From contig NC_090170.1 in the NCBI RefSeq assembly GCF_017916325.1, positions 1,242,001-1,306,000 of the forward strand: a DNA stretch of 64,000 bases, in the 5' to 3' direction. This DNA comes from Leishmania martiniquensis (Eukaryota; Euglenozoa; Kinetoplastea; Trypanosomatida; Trypanosomatidae). Both the position numbers and the translations under genes were made by a program. A model generated the notes under the pieces. It saw only the letters and a program-made list of their open reading frames with translations. It had not been told where the DNA came from and searched no databases. Positions 38,686 to 49,842 of the stretch are shown in pieces (within the stretch, counting starts at the first letter, position 1; each line of letters opens with the position of its first letter).

Positions 38686-40668
38686 CTATTGCGCCTCAGC
38701 CGCCATGCGATCGTACTCGGCACGCGCGAAGCGGTCCCACTCAGTTTTCTCTACGCGCATCCGCATCTGGTGCTCTCCAAAGGGGTCCCGGTGTTCAAAG
38801 AGCAAAAACTTTGATGCGTTAAAGATCATGTTGAAGAAGTTGGCGGGGGTGGGGCAGGAGCGAAGATCGCCGAGGGTGACGCCGTATTTGCGAAGCTTGA
38901 CTCGATCGAAGCCAACCATGTCCAGCATCTGGCACATTGTATCTTCGTACGCTATGTCCCCCTCTGGCGAATCTGAGAACTCGAGGAAGCGCTGCTGGTT
39001 CTCCTCGAAGAACTGCATCATCTCATACCCGCTCAGCACCCCGTCCTCGTCCGTGTCCAGTACCTTAAACCAGTAGAGCACCGCTGGGTCCGAGTTCTTG
39101 TCCTCTTCGGAGAGGCAAAAATACACAAAGTCCTCGAAGTCCATCTTGCCTGGCACACCGGACGACAGGGGACGGCCGTAGCCCTCCACGACACGCTTGA
39201 TGACGCCCGTCACGACGGATCCTTGGCCGTAGTTGCACAGATCCTCAAAGCCGATGAGGAGGTCGCGGTCCGTGTCGAGCTCCCAGAACTTGCAATAGAG
39301 TACGTAAAAGTGCTCGTAGGAGAAGTAATCCAGCACCAGGTTCACGTCCTTCGCGTCGAGCTCCATCATTCTCTCTGGCAGGTCGCTGCGGTCGAAGTCG
39401 CGCCAGTAGATGCGGCCGCACTGTTGACGCTCTAGCATGTACATGATGCGCACAGCCACAGTGTGCCAGTAGTACTCCTGAAACTCCGGCTGCTGAAGGA
39501 ACTGGAGGCCCGGGTGGGCGCCAACGAGAAACTTGCCCATGGACTCCAAGTCGGACAGGGTAATGAATTCCTTCTTGGGGTGGGTACAGATGAGCTCGTA
39601 AAGGCGGCGGCTGACTGACAAGGGCGCGTAGACCTCGTTGAACACGGTGCGGATTTGGGCAGCTGTCAGCGTGTCCGCGGTAGCCGCGTCCAGTCCGCTG
39701 CGAGCCGCAATGTCCTTGAAGAGGGCCTCCTTGTACCATATCGGCACCTTGAACACCTTTGAGCTAATGTCGCCGAACACCCAGACTGTCTTCTTCACCG
39801 AATCGTTCTTTTCGAGTAAGCGGTTCAACTCCTGCACCTCCTCCGAGTCCATCTCCATCTGCAGTCCACGAGACTCCTTCTTGGAGTAAAAGCACGGAAT
39901 ATCCTCCAGAGTCGCCTGCTTCAGGTTGGCGGGAGGCGTCGCTGCAAAGCTGCCGGCGATGTGCACGAATCGGGTCGATGACTCACGGGGCACCATGATG
40001 TTCGAGCTCGCGTCCGCTGGAATGGCCAGGTCTCCTGACACCATGACAGTGTTCAGGGTGGTCTCCAGGCGAGGATTGCCGTGTGAGTGAAGACTGTGTG
40101 GCGAGTTGCTGCCGGAACCGAGGTGTGGAAGAGGGGCACTGGGATCTACAACGGGCTTTGGCTGCTGCGAGGCTTGTGTGCCGGCGGGCGAGCCGGTGCG
40201 ACGAGGATGATCGAGTTCGTCTACGCCACCGGCGAAGCGTGCTACAGAGCCGGGCGATGTCGATGGCGCGATAGGGCTGGGCGTTCGATCATCAGCCGTC
40301 AAGGCGGCAGCGGATTTATGCGACTTCAGTGGGGAAGACGGCTGCGGCGACTGGCCACGCGCGAAATCCTCACTAATGGCATTGGAGCTTGTGGATAACC
40401 CTGAGGTCGGGTCACTGTGCCGCGCGCCGTTGCTGAGCGCGTCCACGATGGCGGCCTTCGTCCTCTTGTCGCTCGCAGCTGTGCTAGTCACAGCGGCGCC
40501 GCCCTTGGAGCCCACCTGCAAATTTTGGGCTGCAACCGACAGCTCCAGCATCCGATTCAGCACATCACGAATGCGCTCCACATTTTCGTCTTCGGAGAGC
40601 CAGGTGGCATAGAAATTAGCGCATAGTGCCTTGGAGGCCTGCGTACCAACGGTGTTCTTGACACTCAT
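38686..40668 (-). CDS. PP2A regulatory subunit B'' (PR72/PPP2R3-like), EF-hand protein
   Basis: A 660-residue protein. B'' subunits direct the PP2A catalytic/scaffold dimer to substrates and respond to calcium. The family landmarks appear in order: IPCFYSKK near residue 254 (family IPRFYFP), the helical region with FKVPIWYKEALFKDI, YWHTVAVRIMYMLE, RIYWRDFDRSDL, and then EF-hands. The first hand (ELDTDRDLLIGFEDL, about 461-475) is partly degenerate; the second (LDTDEDGVLSGYEM, about 536-549) has the canonical Asp/Asp/Asp-Gly ligands and Glu at position 12. The first 240 residues are variable, Ser/Pro-rich and probably disordered. A frame extends upstream to 40899; I chose the ATG at 40668 because the extra part looks like UTR. 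No strong acceptor is evident, so the start is moderately certain. Confidence 0.88.
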   Translation of the reverse strand: MSVKNTVGTQASKALCANFYATWLSEDENVERIRDVLNRMLELSVAAQNLQVGSKGGAAVTSTAASDKRTKAAIVDALSNGARHSDPTSGLSTSSNAISEDFARGQSPQPSSPLKSHKSAAALTADDRTPSPIAPSTSPGSVARFAGGVDELDHPRRTGSPAGTQASQQPKPVVDPSAPLPHLGSGSNSPHSLHSHGNPRLETTLNTVMVSGDLAIPADASSNIMVPRESSTRFVHIAGSFAATPPANLKQATLEDIPCFYSKKESRGLQMEMDSEEVQELNRLLEKNDSVKKTVWVFGDISSKVFKVPIWYKEALFKDIAARSGLDAATADTLTAAQIRTVFNEVYAPLSVSRRLYELICTHPKKEFITLSDLESMGKFLVGAHPGLQFLQQPEFQEYYWHTVAVRIMYMLERQQCGRIYWRDFDRSDLPERMMELDAKDVNLVLDYFSYEHFYVLYCKFWELDTDRDLLIGFEDLCNYGQGSVVTGVIKRVVEGYGRPLSSGVPGKMDFEDFVYFCLSEEDKNSDPAVLYWFKVLDTDEDGVLSGYEMMQFFEENQQRFLEFSDSPEGDIAYEDTMCQMLDMVGFDRVKLRKYGVTLGDLRSCPTPANFFNMIFNASKFLLFEHRDPFGEHQMRMRVEKTEWDRFARAEYDRMAAEAQ

Positions 40669-42609
40669 CGGCACCCTCTCGACCCTAGCACAGCCCCGTG
40701 TTTTTGCTGATGTAACACTTTGGCTGCACCCACTTTTGTTTTCGTGGTCAGATATCCATGCAGAGCGATGTATACATGTAGCAACGGCAAGCAGCAGGTG
40801 CGGCGCCCGCGGCGATAGGAGGCCAATCGCAGCTTCTCCTCTGCTTTTGGTGGTGACTATAAAAGCGCGTCGCGCTGCCCAAAGAAGGCAGCGGCGCACG
40901 AATGAACAGGAGTACAGAGCTTACAAAAAGAGTATGCCGCCACTTCTTTCTGTACCCGCGCTATACCGCTCCTCGTCGCTCCGTTCTTTGGTATGTGCGC
41001 GGGCACTGCTCAACGTTTCTGTGTGCGTGTATGTCTCTGAGCACAGATCTCCCCTCCGGAACCTTGTGTCGCTGGCAAAACAATGCGACCGATCTCTGTG
41101 CTGTCTTCGGCTCTCCTCTGGCGATAGCGTGCGCGGGTGATGATGGAGAAGTGGAGCGGCGTGTGCTGATGCAAAGCTGAAGGAAGCTCAAAGCAAAGGT
41201 TCACAACGACGTAGAGAGAAAGAGCTGCTTCGCACGCCTACGGCGCTGAGAACGCTCGTTGCACACAGCCGCACGGAATTGGCGCACAGCGGAACCCGTA
41301 GCAGTAAGCACGCGCGCGAAAAGAGAAACGTCGATAGCAACGTGCAGACCGAACTGAAGTAGGAGGGAGAGCACAGGTAGAGAGAGAGGGGAGAGAGAGA
41401 TTGAGTGCGCGATAAAAAAGTGGGGGCGAGGGAAAACCCCCAAAGTCCAGACGGAGAGGGATCAAACGAAAAGACGAGACCGAGGGCACACCCCGTCGGC
41501 TTCTGATGGTGAAAGCAGGGGGAGCAGGGGGAGCAGGGGGGAGCTTTACGGAGGGAAGCACACGGACGAAGAGTCCCCCAGGGGTGTCACTGATGGGAGG
41601 GGGTCGATGCGTGAACGTTCTTGATAGGGTGACAAAGATGCAGAGTGGAGGTCGAGAGAGGGCAAAGGGGGAAACGGGAAAAGAGGTGCAACAGTACTTC
41701 GTTGTCGAGGCTTCCACCGCCGAGAGGGCGTTGGAAGGCAAAACGACGCAGAAACGGAGCAAAAATGAGCGACCGGCTTCTGTGCAGACTTCAGATGGGA
41801 GAGGAAGTAAGTCGCAGAGACGGAGGAGACGTGAGGTCGAAGTTTTTAAGGAGTGGTGTGCGTCGAGTAAGTGTGCACCGTGTGTGTATGCAAGCGTGTT
41901 TGCGAGGCAGAGAGGCAAAGTGAAAGAGAGAGCCTAGACAAGCCTAGACGAGGGGCATATGACCGCAGCATAAGAGGGTCGGGGAACGGTTAGCAACAGC
42001 CGGCCGGCAGTAGTTGAACGAGCGCGAACGCTTCAGCTGGCATCAAATATCGCAGAGGGCTTTCGCGCCGACACACAAACGGATGGCTCAAGGGAAGGTC
42101 ACAATAGACTGTGTGCACGCGCACGCTTCCACCTTCGCCTATTGGAAGGGTAAAAGGACGTCTGCGCAGAAGAAAGCGCATTGGCAATTGGTGGTGTCGT
42201 CACTGAGGCGAGAAACTTCACCGATCCCCTCGAGAAATTTTCTCCAAATAGCATTCCCACTTCTCTTTCCATGTTGGGTCGGGGGGGGGGCTGGGCTGCC
42301 CTTGATGCACACCGGCAGAGGCATAGCGTACCGGGAAGAGGGAATTCAAAGGGGAAAGATGGAGAGCAGCGCTCCCCTCCCCCACTCCCTCTTTCAATTC
42401 ACATGCTGGCCAAGATGCGAAAAGGGCGACGCGGTCAAGGGCACAAGAAGGATGCGGGTTAACGGCTGAAGAAAACTTCGAATCCTCATCTACATCGAAC
42501 GACGGCACTGCATCAATGCCCGCAGAAAAGACGCAGCGGATGGCAAGAAAAAAAATGAAACAGGGGAGGAGTACACAGCTTGGGCATGCTTCCGGCGCAT
42601 CGCAGTGGG
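40669..42609. other. 1.9-kb intergenic spacer with a short minisatellite
   Basis: Between the thioredoxin-like stop and the PP2A-subunit start. It has a GCAGGGGGA repeat (41515-41545), GA-rich plus-strand runs at 41370-41402 and 41640-41690, and a G run near 42280. No supported gene. Confidence 0.55.
41515..41545. repeat. Short tandem repeat, GCAGGGGGA unit, about 3 copies
   Basis: The unit AGCAGGGGG repeats about three times, the last copy with an extra G. It sits in the spacer downstream of the thioredoxin-like gene's 5' neighbour. On the transcribed strand it is C/T-rich with a fixed 9-base period. Confidence 0.8.
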
Positions 42610-43119
42610 CTACGCAGCAGCCGCGATAGCAACGCCATCCTTCTGAGCCTCCGCTACAGCGGCCTGTCGCTGCTTTTCCTCCTCGGCTAGCCGGGCAGCC
42701 TTCACGGCGGCCTGCGTCGCGGCTATCTTCGCCAGCAGCTCCATCTTTTCTGTGTTGTCACCAATGAACTCCCCGACGACCTCGCCGTAGGCGTAGCTCT
42801 GCACGAACGGTACAGCGGTGACGCAAAGCGAGCGGCATACCAGCGCAGTCGACGGAGCGGCGTAGCAGACAGCGATGTTGATCTCTGCCAGCAACGCAGG
42901 TCGATTGCTGTTCAGCTTTTCCATCGCGGAGACGACAGTGTTGGTGGTGGCCGCATCTAGGGGACTCACTATGACGAGCAGCGCGGCGCCTGCATGGGAC
43001 GTGACGTGCTGCTGAAGCTCGTCCAGCGTGTTGACAGGCTTCACAACGGGTGGCGGTGGTGGCGGAGCGGCATTCTTGCGCGAGCTCTTCTTGGCTGATT
43101 TGGACCTAGACTTGGCCAT
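42610..43119 (-). CDS. Thioredoxin-fold protein lacking the CxxC active site
   Basis: A 169-residue protein. A basic, Pro-rich N-terminus (MAKSRSKSAKKSSRKN, then seven prolines near 19-24) precedes a compact domain (about 31-135). Its order fits a thioredoxin fold: LLVIVSPLDAATT (47-59) at the usual active-site strand, a helix, AEINIAVCYA, then TAVPFVQSYAYGEVVGEFIG (101-120), which matches the cis-Pro strand 'V.avPTf..y..G..v..~~G'. The CxxC dithiol is absent (SPLD instead), so it cannot act as an oxidoreductase and may bind proteins. A Glu/Lys/Ala-rich helix ends the protein. Start: ATG at 43119 is preferred over the upstream frame to 43188, because the fold and basic N-terminus begin there and GGTAAAG lies just before it. 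Confidence 0.72.
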   Translation of the reverse strand: MAKSRSKSAKKSSRKNAAPPPPPPVVKPVNTLDELQQHVTSHAGAALLVIVSPLDAATTNTVVSAMEKLNSNRPALLAEINIAVCYAAPSTALVCRSLCVTAVPFVQSYAYGEVVGEFIGDNTEKMELLAKIAATQAAVKAARLAEEEKQRQAAVAEAQKDGVAIAAAA

Positions 43120-43944
43120 GACGGCAATCTTTACCGAAGGATAGTGTTCTTCGCGTACGTCTGCAAGTAAGCAATGATTCAGGGCCAATGAGCAGGCGCG
43201 CGTGACGGCGGAAGAAGTGGGAATGCGGAAGGGTGAAATTTCTTTTTGCTGCTAATTGCCTCTCCTCAGATACGTCACGGCTGGGCGAGCTACTTTTGTT
43301 CGAGAGAGAAAAAAAGCTTGGGAAGCAGCACTCTGCCTCCGTACGCGAAAGAGACAAATGCTCGTTCTTCGGCCTTTTTTTCTTGATCGCGCTCCAACGG
43401 CGGCTGCCTACTTCCAGTAGTCCATCGGCGTAGGTGTGGACCTCCAGCGCTGCATGGTCGCGTATGCGGCCCTCTCTCTCACTCGCGTGTAATGCCCGCC
43501 CCTGAGACGGAGCAGGAGGTGGCGGCATTTTACAGGAAACGTACGCCGTTCTCGCTTTCCGCCGAGGGGCGCACCTCTGGGCCTCCCTCCGCTCAGCGAA
43601 CGCGACAAGGCTGTGAGTATTGCGCAAACTTTCCTGGGGATTTTCTGGCTAGAGGGGTCCCCGTCCATCTTTGTTACGCTTTTCCCCTCCGATGCCTTTT
43701 TAGGTAACACGGTGTACAAACAAAAAGGAGATGTGCAGAGAGAAAGGCGCTCACGCGATGAGGCCTGCCGTGGAGGCAAGCTGCGGCGCTGTTTGCTGCT
43801 GATTTTAGTCACGAACATACGCACGCGTATCAGTGTAATCGTCTCACCCCGACACCCCCTCTGGCCTCGCCTCATCAGGCCGCCGCTGATTCGGCACTCT
43901 CTTGCCTAACTTACCACATATGCGTATTTTACGTATTCAATACG

Positions 43945-44465
43945 CGAGTTGATTCTCACACAGCGTGGCCCCGTCACAGGCTCGTGGGAGTGCTGCGAGG
44001 CAGCCGCAGAGACCCATGGCGGCATGGCGCCCGGCTCAGCCATCTGCGCACAGTCCGTGCCTCGGACCCTGCATACCCCCTCGCCCCGCAAGCCGCATCG
44101 CAGCCGCGCCCATCACGCTGGCCGCCACGCGGTGCGTCCTCCTGAGGTGGCCCACGCCCCCTCCACAGACACACACACGCAGACACACGCAGAGGGGAGG
44201 GCCGGGCATGATGCGCCAGAGCGGCATGCACACCTTGGCCACGACGTGGGCGGCGCAGACGCGTTCACCGCCGCAGGCCGCACCGGCGCCACGCCACGCA
44301 CACCCTTGCCGCCGGCATCGGGAGCAACACGTCGCACGGCCCCCACCCCACGCCGCAGACGCCTGGCCCGATACCGCCGCCCGCGGCTGCCCGGCATAGA
44401 GAGGGGTGGGGGTGCCGCTTGGCCTCACCGCACCGAATGGCAGCGCTGGAGTCCCCTGAGATACG
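43945..44465. mobile_element. Probable degenerate SIDER-type retroposon remnant
   Basis: A block of about 520 bp with sharply higher GC than the flanking spacer, starting at CGAGTTGATTCTCACACAGC and ending near GAGTCCCCTGAGATACGGCG. It contains an internal ACACACACACGCAGACACAC patch near 44168-44186. Its size, composition and place in the 3'-UTR region fit Leishmania SIDERs, short truncated relatives of ingi/L1Tc-type elements reported to influence mRNA stability. I recognise the general sequence style but cannot align it to a consensus here. No other full-length copy is apparent in the window. Confidence 0.5.
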
Positions 44466-45047
44466 GCGCACTGAGCTGCCCCCCTCCCCTTTCCTTCCCT
44501 CTGTCATTGGTGGTGGTGGTGGTGATGGGACCTCTCCCATGCGTTTGGGGAGAAAAAGAAAACTGGAGAAAACATCGGCTGCGAGGGCACCAGTCAGACG
44601 GCGAGCTGGCAGAGAGGCCGGTGCGTAGGGAACAGCGATAACGAAAGCAAAGAAGTAAAAGAACGCGAGGGGATGTGATGCGCGCCTCTCACGTCCCCCG
44701 CTCTTACCAAAGAAAAAAAGGAAAAAAGAGAACCATTACAGAGCGAACGAACCAAAGAAGAAATAAGCAAAATCGAGAATCGACAGGAAATCAAGAGAAC
44801 GGCGGATCTGCATAGGCGTTCGCATGGGGGCGCGCGTGTGGATATGCCTGCGAAGAAGGGACGACGTGGTGCAGGGGGCTTTGAGGATTCCACGCAATAA
44901 AAAGGAAAAGAAAAGCGCAAAGGCTTCACAGAGGAGCCTACAGGGCGTATGCCGTTCAGCTTCCTGCTCAGTTATCACTTACCTTTAAAGATCGTGGCGG
45001 CTTCAGGAACAGAGGATGTAGGTAGCGCATGAAGCCGCGTACAGGCC

Positions 45048-45062
45048 CACACACACACACAC
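45048..45062. repeat. (CA)7 microsatellite
   Basis: A short CA run in the spacer downstream of cystathionine gamma-lyase. Confidence 0.85.
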
Positions 45063-45746
45063 GCATTCAGGGTTCTCGGAAAAAGCTAAACGCACCCCCC
45101 AAGCAAAACGTTTCCCCTTGAGAAGCATGTATACGTCAGCATAGACTGCAGAGACCAGCAAGCTCAAGTCTTGAGTGCAGGCTACACCGTACAAAAAAAA
45201 ACGTGACGGCGTCGTCCTGGGGCCATTCCTCCAGACCCGCCGCCCACCATTCCCATCACATGACGTGGCACCATATGCTGCGGCACTCCCTTCCCCCGAA
45301 TCATCATTCACTGTGAGCCGGTCTGCGCTCTCTGCTGAAAAATGCGCCTCTCGGCCTTTGTCCTTTTCAGCTCAACTTGCACAGCATGCTATTTCCTTTC
45401 GCTCCGCCCAGCTTACACAAGACAGCACGCGAGCGCTCACCGACCCCCTCCCTCCGCACACGCGCGTTGCTCCTCTTCGCTATGCTTCTTCTCACCCCAG
45501 CCCCCTTCCCACGACTCATCTCTTTCACTGACACCTTTTTGTGTGTGTGTCACCCCTACTCGTCCAAGAACCCGTGCCGCGTCGTACTCATCTGCGCCCC
45601 TGCATTTGTCTACCGTTTGGCCTCTTCTGGGTCCATTGTGCTTGGCGACTGCATTCCTGCGCCCGTGCGCTGATGTCAGTCCTCACCTTCTTTTCGCTGA
45701 GTGCACATGCTTCATTCTGAGGAAGAAGTCCAGCGTGTCGATGCGC

Positions 45747-46979
45747 TTACTCGACGAGAGCGTCCATGGCGACTTTCAGAGCGGCGACGAGGTCATCGGC
45801 GTCCTCGATACCGCAGCTGACACGCACGAAGCCATCCGTGATGCCGACCTTCCTGCGGTCCTCGCTCGTCATGTTCGCGTGGGTCATGACGGACGGGCAG
45901 GTGATGATGCTCTCCGAGGCACCGAGATTCTCGCACAGGGACCATGGGCGCGGCACGGTGTCCATCAAGCGGCGGCCAGAGGCTGTGCCGCCCTTCACCT
46001 CAAACCAGAGCATGCCGCCGTGCAGGTTGTTGCGGTGCTGCCGGTCGGCCAGCTCCTTCTGCGGGTGAGAGGCCAGGCCCGGGTACACAACGCGCTCCAC
46101 AGCGGGGTGTGTCTCCAGAAACTCAGCGACCTTCTGTGCGTTGTGGCTCTGCTTCACCACGCGCAGCGACATCGTCTTTACTGTCTGCAGCTGCAGGAAT
46201 GCGACCTGCGGGCTCATGACGTTTCCCAGAATGTTCTGCGTCAGGCGCAACTTGTCATCGAGCTCCTTCTTGTTCGTAACGAGGGCGCCACCGACGGTCA
46301 TGTCATGGCCGTCCACGTACTTCGTCGTGCTTATCAGTGTCACGTCCGCGCCGTAATCGAGCGGGCGCATGATGAAGGCCGTGGCGAAGGTGTTGTCGCA
46401 CATGTGCACGATACCCTTCTCCTTGCAGATTTTCGATACCGCCGCGACGTCGATGAGAATCAGCGTGGGGTTCGCGGGTGTTTCGCTAATCACCAGCTTG
46501 GTGTTAGGTCGGATGGCTTCCTGCACGTTCTTGGGGTCGCGCATGTCGACAAAGGTAAACTCCATTCCGAGACGGGTGAAAAACACACGGCAGGCGCGGT
46601 TCGTGCCGCCGTAGCAGCAGTTCGTCAAGATTGCGTGGTCACCGGCATTCATGAACGACGAGATCGCGGTGGTGGTGGCAGCCATGCCCGTGTTGTACAC
46701 GGTGCAATAGTTACCGTTCTCCAGAGCGCACAGCCGCTGCTCCAGAACAGACGCCGTAGGGTTCGCAGAGCGTGTGTAGGAATACCCCTTCGCCTGGTAC
46801 CTGTCGATAGACTCCTGCACAAACGTGGTGGACTGGTAGATCGGAGTGAGAATGGCACCCGTAACCGGGTCAGGGCGGACGCCCCCGTGCACCTGCAGGG
46901 TGTCGAAGCCCTGCGCTTGAGGCAGCCACGAGCCAGAGCCGGCCGTAAAGTCAGAGACGAGGTGCTGCTGAGAGGACAT
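45747..46979 (-). CDS. Cystathionine gamma-lyase (PLP-dependent trans-sulfuration enzyme)
   Basis: A 410-residue member of the Cys/Met-metabolism PLP enzyme family (fold type I). It would cleave cystathionine to cysteine, 2-oxobutyrate and ammonia in the cytosol, the second step of reverse trans-sulfuration. Hallmarks are YSYTRSANPT (67-75, phosphate-binding Tyr/Arg of the neighbouring subunit), the stacking Tyr in CCYGGTNR, CDNTFAT with Asp195 for the pyridine nitrogen, and ISTTKYVDGHDMTVGG with the PLP lysine at 220. Length is normal for the family (about 400). Cystathionine beta-lyase or gamma-synthase are relatives that motifs alone do not exclude; overall resemblance favours gamma-lyase. 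A frame extends 36 codons upstream; the ATG at 46979 is preferred, since an acceptor tract (GTTTCCTCCGCTGTTGTTCC) lies in that extension. Confidence 0.92.
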   Translation of the reverse strand: MSSQQHLVSDFTAGSGSWLPQAQGFDTLQVHGGVRPDPVTGAILTPIYQSTTFVQESIDRYQAKGYSYTRSANPTASVLEQRLCALENGNYCTVYNTGMAATTTAISSFMNAGDHAILTNCCYGGTNRACRVFFTRLGMEFTFVDMRDPKNVQEAIRPNTKLVISETPANPTLILIDVAAVSKICKEKGIVHMCDNTFATAFIMRPLDYGADVTLISTTKYVDGHDMTVGGALVTNKKELDDKLRLTQNILGNVMSPQVAFLQLQTVKTMSLRVVKQSHNAQKVAEFLETHPAVERVVYPGLASHPQKELADRQHRNNLHGGMLWFEVKGGTASGRRLMDTVPRPWSLCENLGASESIITCPSVMTHANMTSEDRRKVGITDGFVRVSCGIEDADDLVAALKVAMDALVE

Positions 46980-49842
46980 GCTTGCGAGCGTATGCACCAG
47001 CGCCAGTAATGAGGATGGAACAACAGCGGAGGAAACAGAAATGCGGAGCAACGTGCGACGGGGCACAAAAAAAACGCAAACAGCCAAAGGAGAGTTGATG
47101 AAAAGACTGATGGAGGCGCAAACGGCAGAAAGAGAAAAAAAACTTTGTCCAAGTGGAATGAATGGTGAAAATCTTTCGCGTACACAGTGATTGCGTCCGC
47201 GGAGAGGTGCGCCGTGGGGTCAGGATGTGTGTGGAGGTGAGGAAAAAGAGGGGAGAAGGGGAGGAGTGAGGAGGGATGGAGGAGGCAGGGGGAGGCAAGG
47301 GTGTCGAAGGCGCAGCTAGCAGTGATGAAATTAGGGTGTGCGGATTCGCCTCTTCTCGGATCGTAGAAGGAAAACCACCGAGCTGGCCGAGCAGTCACTG
47401 AGAACAAAAAAAAGAATGACATCAGCCACTTAGCGCGGATCGGGGCCCTTTTTCAGGGAGAAGAAGGGACCCTACACCGCCCCTTTTTTTCGAGCGGAAC
47501 ATGAAGACCTTGCCGTTCAGCATCATCCATGCCTCGAAGAACGCTTCAGCGACGACGATCAGCAAGCTAGCGTTTCGGCGCCTACGACGGCAAAACGTCA
47601 ATTCATTATTCCGTGCCGAAAGCCGTAAATAAAGCGTCACCACCAGCCACCAGCGCGCTGTGCCCCGTCACCATGAGCCACGCTCCTCTGTCTGCCTACC
47701 ACGCTCCGCAACTCACGGCAGTATCCACGTCCCATCCAAGGCTCTCACCATCAACACGTCACCTTGCCGCAGCCATCAGACAGCACCACGCCCAACTGGC
47801 ACCACACTTGTAAGGGTACGATGTGGGCGCGGATGCGCACCTTAGGTGCACTACTTCCATCGCGTCAAGGTCGGGATATGCTCAGATTTTACCCTACGAA
47901 GTTTGTTCATCGTCATCGGCTCACTCCTGGGCGCTTCTCCGCGCAGCCGCAGCGCTCGCGTCCAAAACGATTGCAGCAGCAGACGCAGCGGCATATCCGC
48001 TCACGAAGCCGAACGGCAATGTCGACGCATCTGTCGTTTGCAAGGAGCAGCAGCGGTAGCTACGAAAATGAATATACGTGCCGTTTTTTTCTCTCTATTT
48101 TCGTTTTGCAAGGGAGAGAGGGAAGCGATCGCACGCCGCGCCCTCTTACACAGTCTACACGTTCGCATCTACACATACACACACCAAAACCAAAGCATGA
48201 GGTGCAAGATGAAGGTGACAGAAGGTGGAATGTCTGCCACCCCACGTGCATCTCCTCCGTCCTTTTTTTTTCGCTCTTCCCCTCTTGCCCTTCTGCACGG
48301 CAAACAGCTTCAATGATCTCGCAAAACATCGGCGGATCGCACTAACACTGACGTTCGTCGAGTAGATCCTTGTTTGATTCTGCTCTTCGTGCAATAATGC
48401 GGCGCGGGTCACTCTCCGAGGAGAACGAGGGAGAGATAACAAGCGAAAGAGATGGAAGGACGAGAGGAGTCGCATCCGTCGGCGGAAGCAACTCATAGCA
48501 CTCACTGACGCACATCGTTCATATCGTCTCTCGTTCTGCCTTGTTCGCTCGGTACACCCAATGTAATCCCACCCTCATCTTTCAACCCTATGGAGTGTCG
48601 AAGTAGACAGGCAAAGAAAGGGAGGGAGGGGGGACACGAGGGCGCCGGAGATGGCGGTGTGGGCCTCGAAGCGTGACTAGACAGCAGCCCATGGCTGGCA
48701 CTGCGGTTATGTCAACAGGCGGAAGAGCTGTAGCTGCGTGAAAGCACTGGTGAAAATGGTGAATGTCACCAACAGCGGTACTGGAAAGGGATGCATTCGG
48801 AGACGCGAAGGATCAAGAAAATGCAGGAAGGAGAGAGGGTCCCCACAAGTAATAGGCGCAAGGTGCGAGGTGCGCAGACGTCAAAGGCTGCCTTGGGACA
48901 TGGGTTTACTGCCCGCAACACGCAAAGGCGCGCACAAAAAAAAACGGAGGGGAATTGTCGGGCACATGCAGCCTCCGAAGAAAGCATATGCGCCGCACTG
49001 CGTGGCTGTAGTCGCATGAGCGACTCCGTCGTCCCCTCGTCGTCGCTCACGGTGCTCTTTTTCGCTTCAGTGTACGTGAGGGTGATTCGATGTCCTTCCA
49101 GCGATATGCCCGTCCCGCGAAGACAGCAAAAGCAGTGGAAGTGAGTCAGTGGGGCGAGGGAGCAGCCTTCCACCGATCATCTGCCGTCATGATCACCCAA
49201 CGCTGCTTGACAGCGCAAGGGAGCTTGTGTGTGTGTGTCGAGGAAGGGAGAGGAAAGGGCGTGGAAAGGTGGTTCGCTAGGTCTCTCTGCATGGCCACAT
49301 CCGCCCTCGCGTGGTCAACACTACAGGGAAAGAAGCGAAGTGCACGGAGTTGGGTAGCGCCTGAAGCGCGCATTTATGCACAGCAACGAAAACAAACTGA
49401 GCACACGCGACACCGCGAAAATGCTCATGCCTGTTGGTGAGGCCAGCGCTCTCTCTCTCACGCATTTGCGTTTGCGGCATCACCCACTCCATTCTCAGCG
49501 TGCTGCCTACCGGACGCCGAAAGTTCGAAGCCGCACGCAAGGGCAGGCTTCACGGTCGTGTACTCCCCGAAAAGGGAAGGGGGTGCTAGAGCCTAACATC
49601 ACAACTTGCCAAGGTGTATGTACGTGTATCATCTTGCCAGCAGGGTAGGGGCAGGCGAGACGACTGAGAAAGGTGCTGAGTCGCTCCATTTTTCTCAACG
49701 GCGCGCAGGGGTCGCTCTCATGGGCAGTGCGTGGGATCTCTTCCGACAGCATCGCGCTCTTTTTCCACTCTTACAGAAGTTGTTGAGGATTACCTCTTGA
49801 CGCATGATCACACAAGCTGCATCGGCGATCGCAGCCGCGATT
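46980..49842. other. 2.9-kb intergenic spacer, no gene seen
   Basis: Between the coiled-coil protein stop and the cystathionine gamma-lyase start. Composition is mixed, with A runs (47065-47075, 48938-48948), a T run at 48263-48270 and a GT patch near 49230. A 73-codon minus frame at 47422-47643 starts with GTG and was not accepted. Confidence 0.55.

Larger units (their letters stand above)
43120..45746. other. 2.6-kb spacer holding a SIDER-like GC-rich block
   Basis: Lies between the cystathionine gamma-lyase stop and the thioredoxin-like start. At about 43945-44465 the composition changes to very C/G-rich (a separate entry). The rest has GA-rich runs (44640-44800), a (CA)7 tract at 45048-45062 and C/T-rich plus-strand sequence near 45400-45550. 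The 555-codon plus-strand frame at 45342-47009 is the antisense shadow of cystathionine gamma-lyase. Confidence 0.6.

Noticed and set aside
43949..44641. 230-codon plus-strand frame
   Set aside because: The long frame results from high GC (few stop codons) in the SIDER-like block; the product is His/Pro/Arg-rich and has no homology.
45342..47009. 555-codon plus-strand frame
   Set aside because: It is antisense to cystathionine gamma-lyase; the minus frame has clear PLP-enzyme homology.
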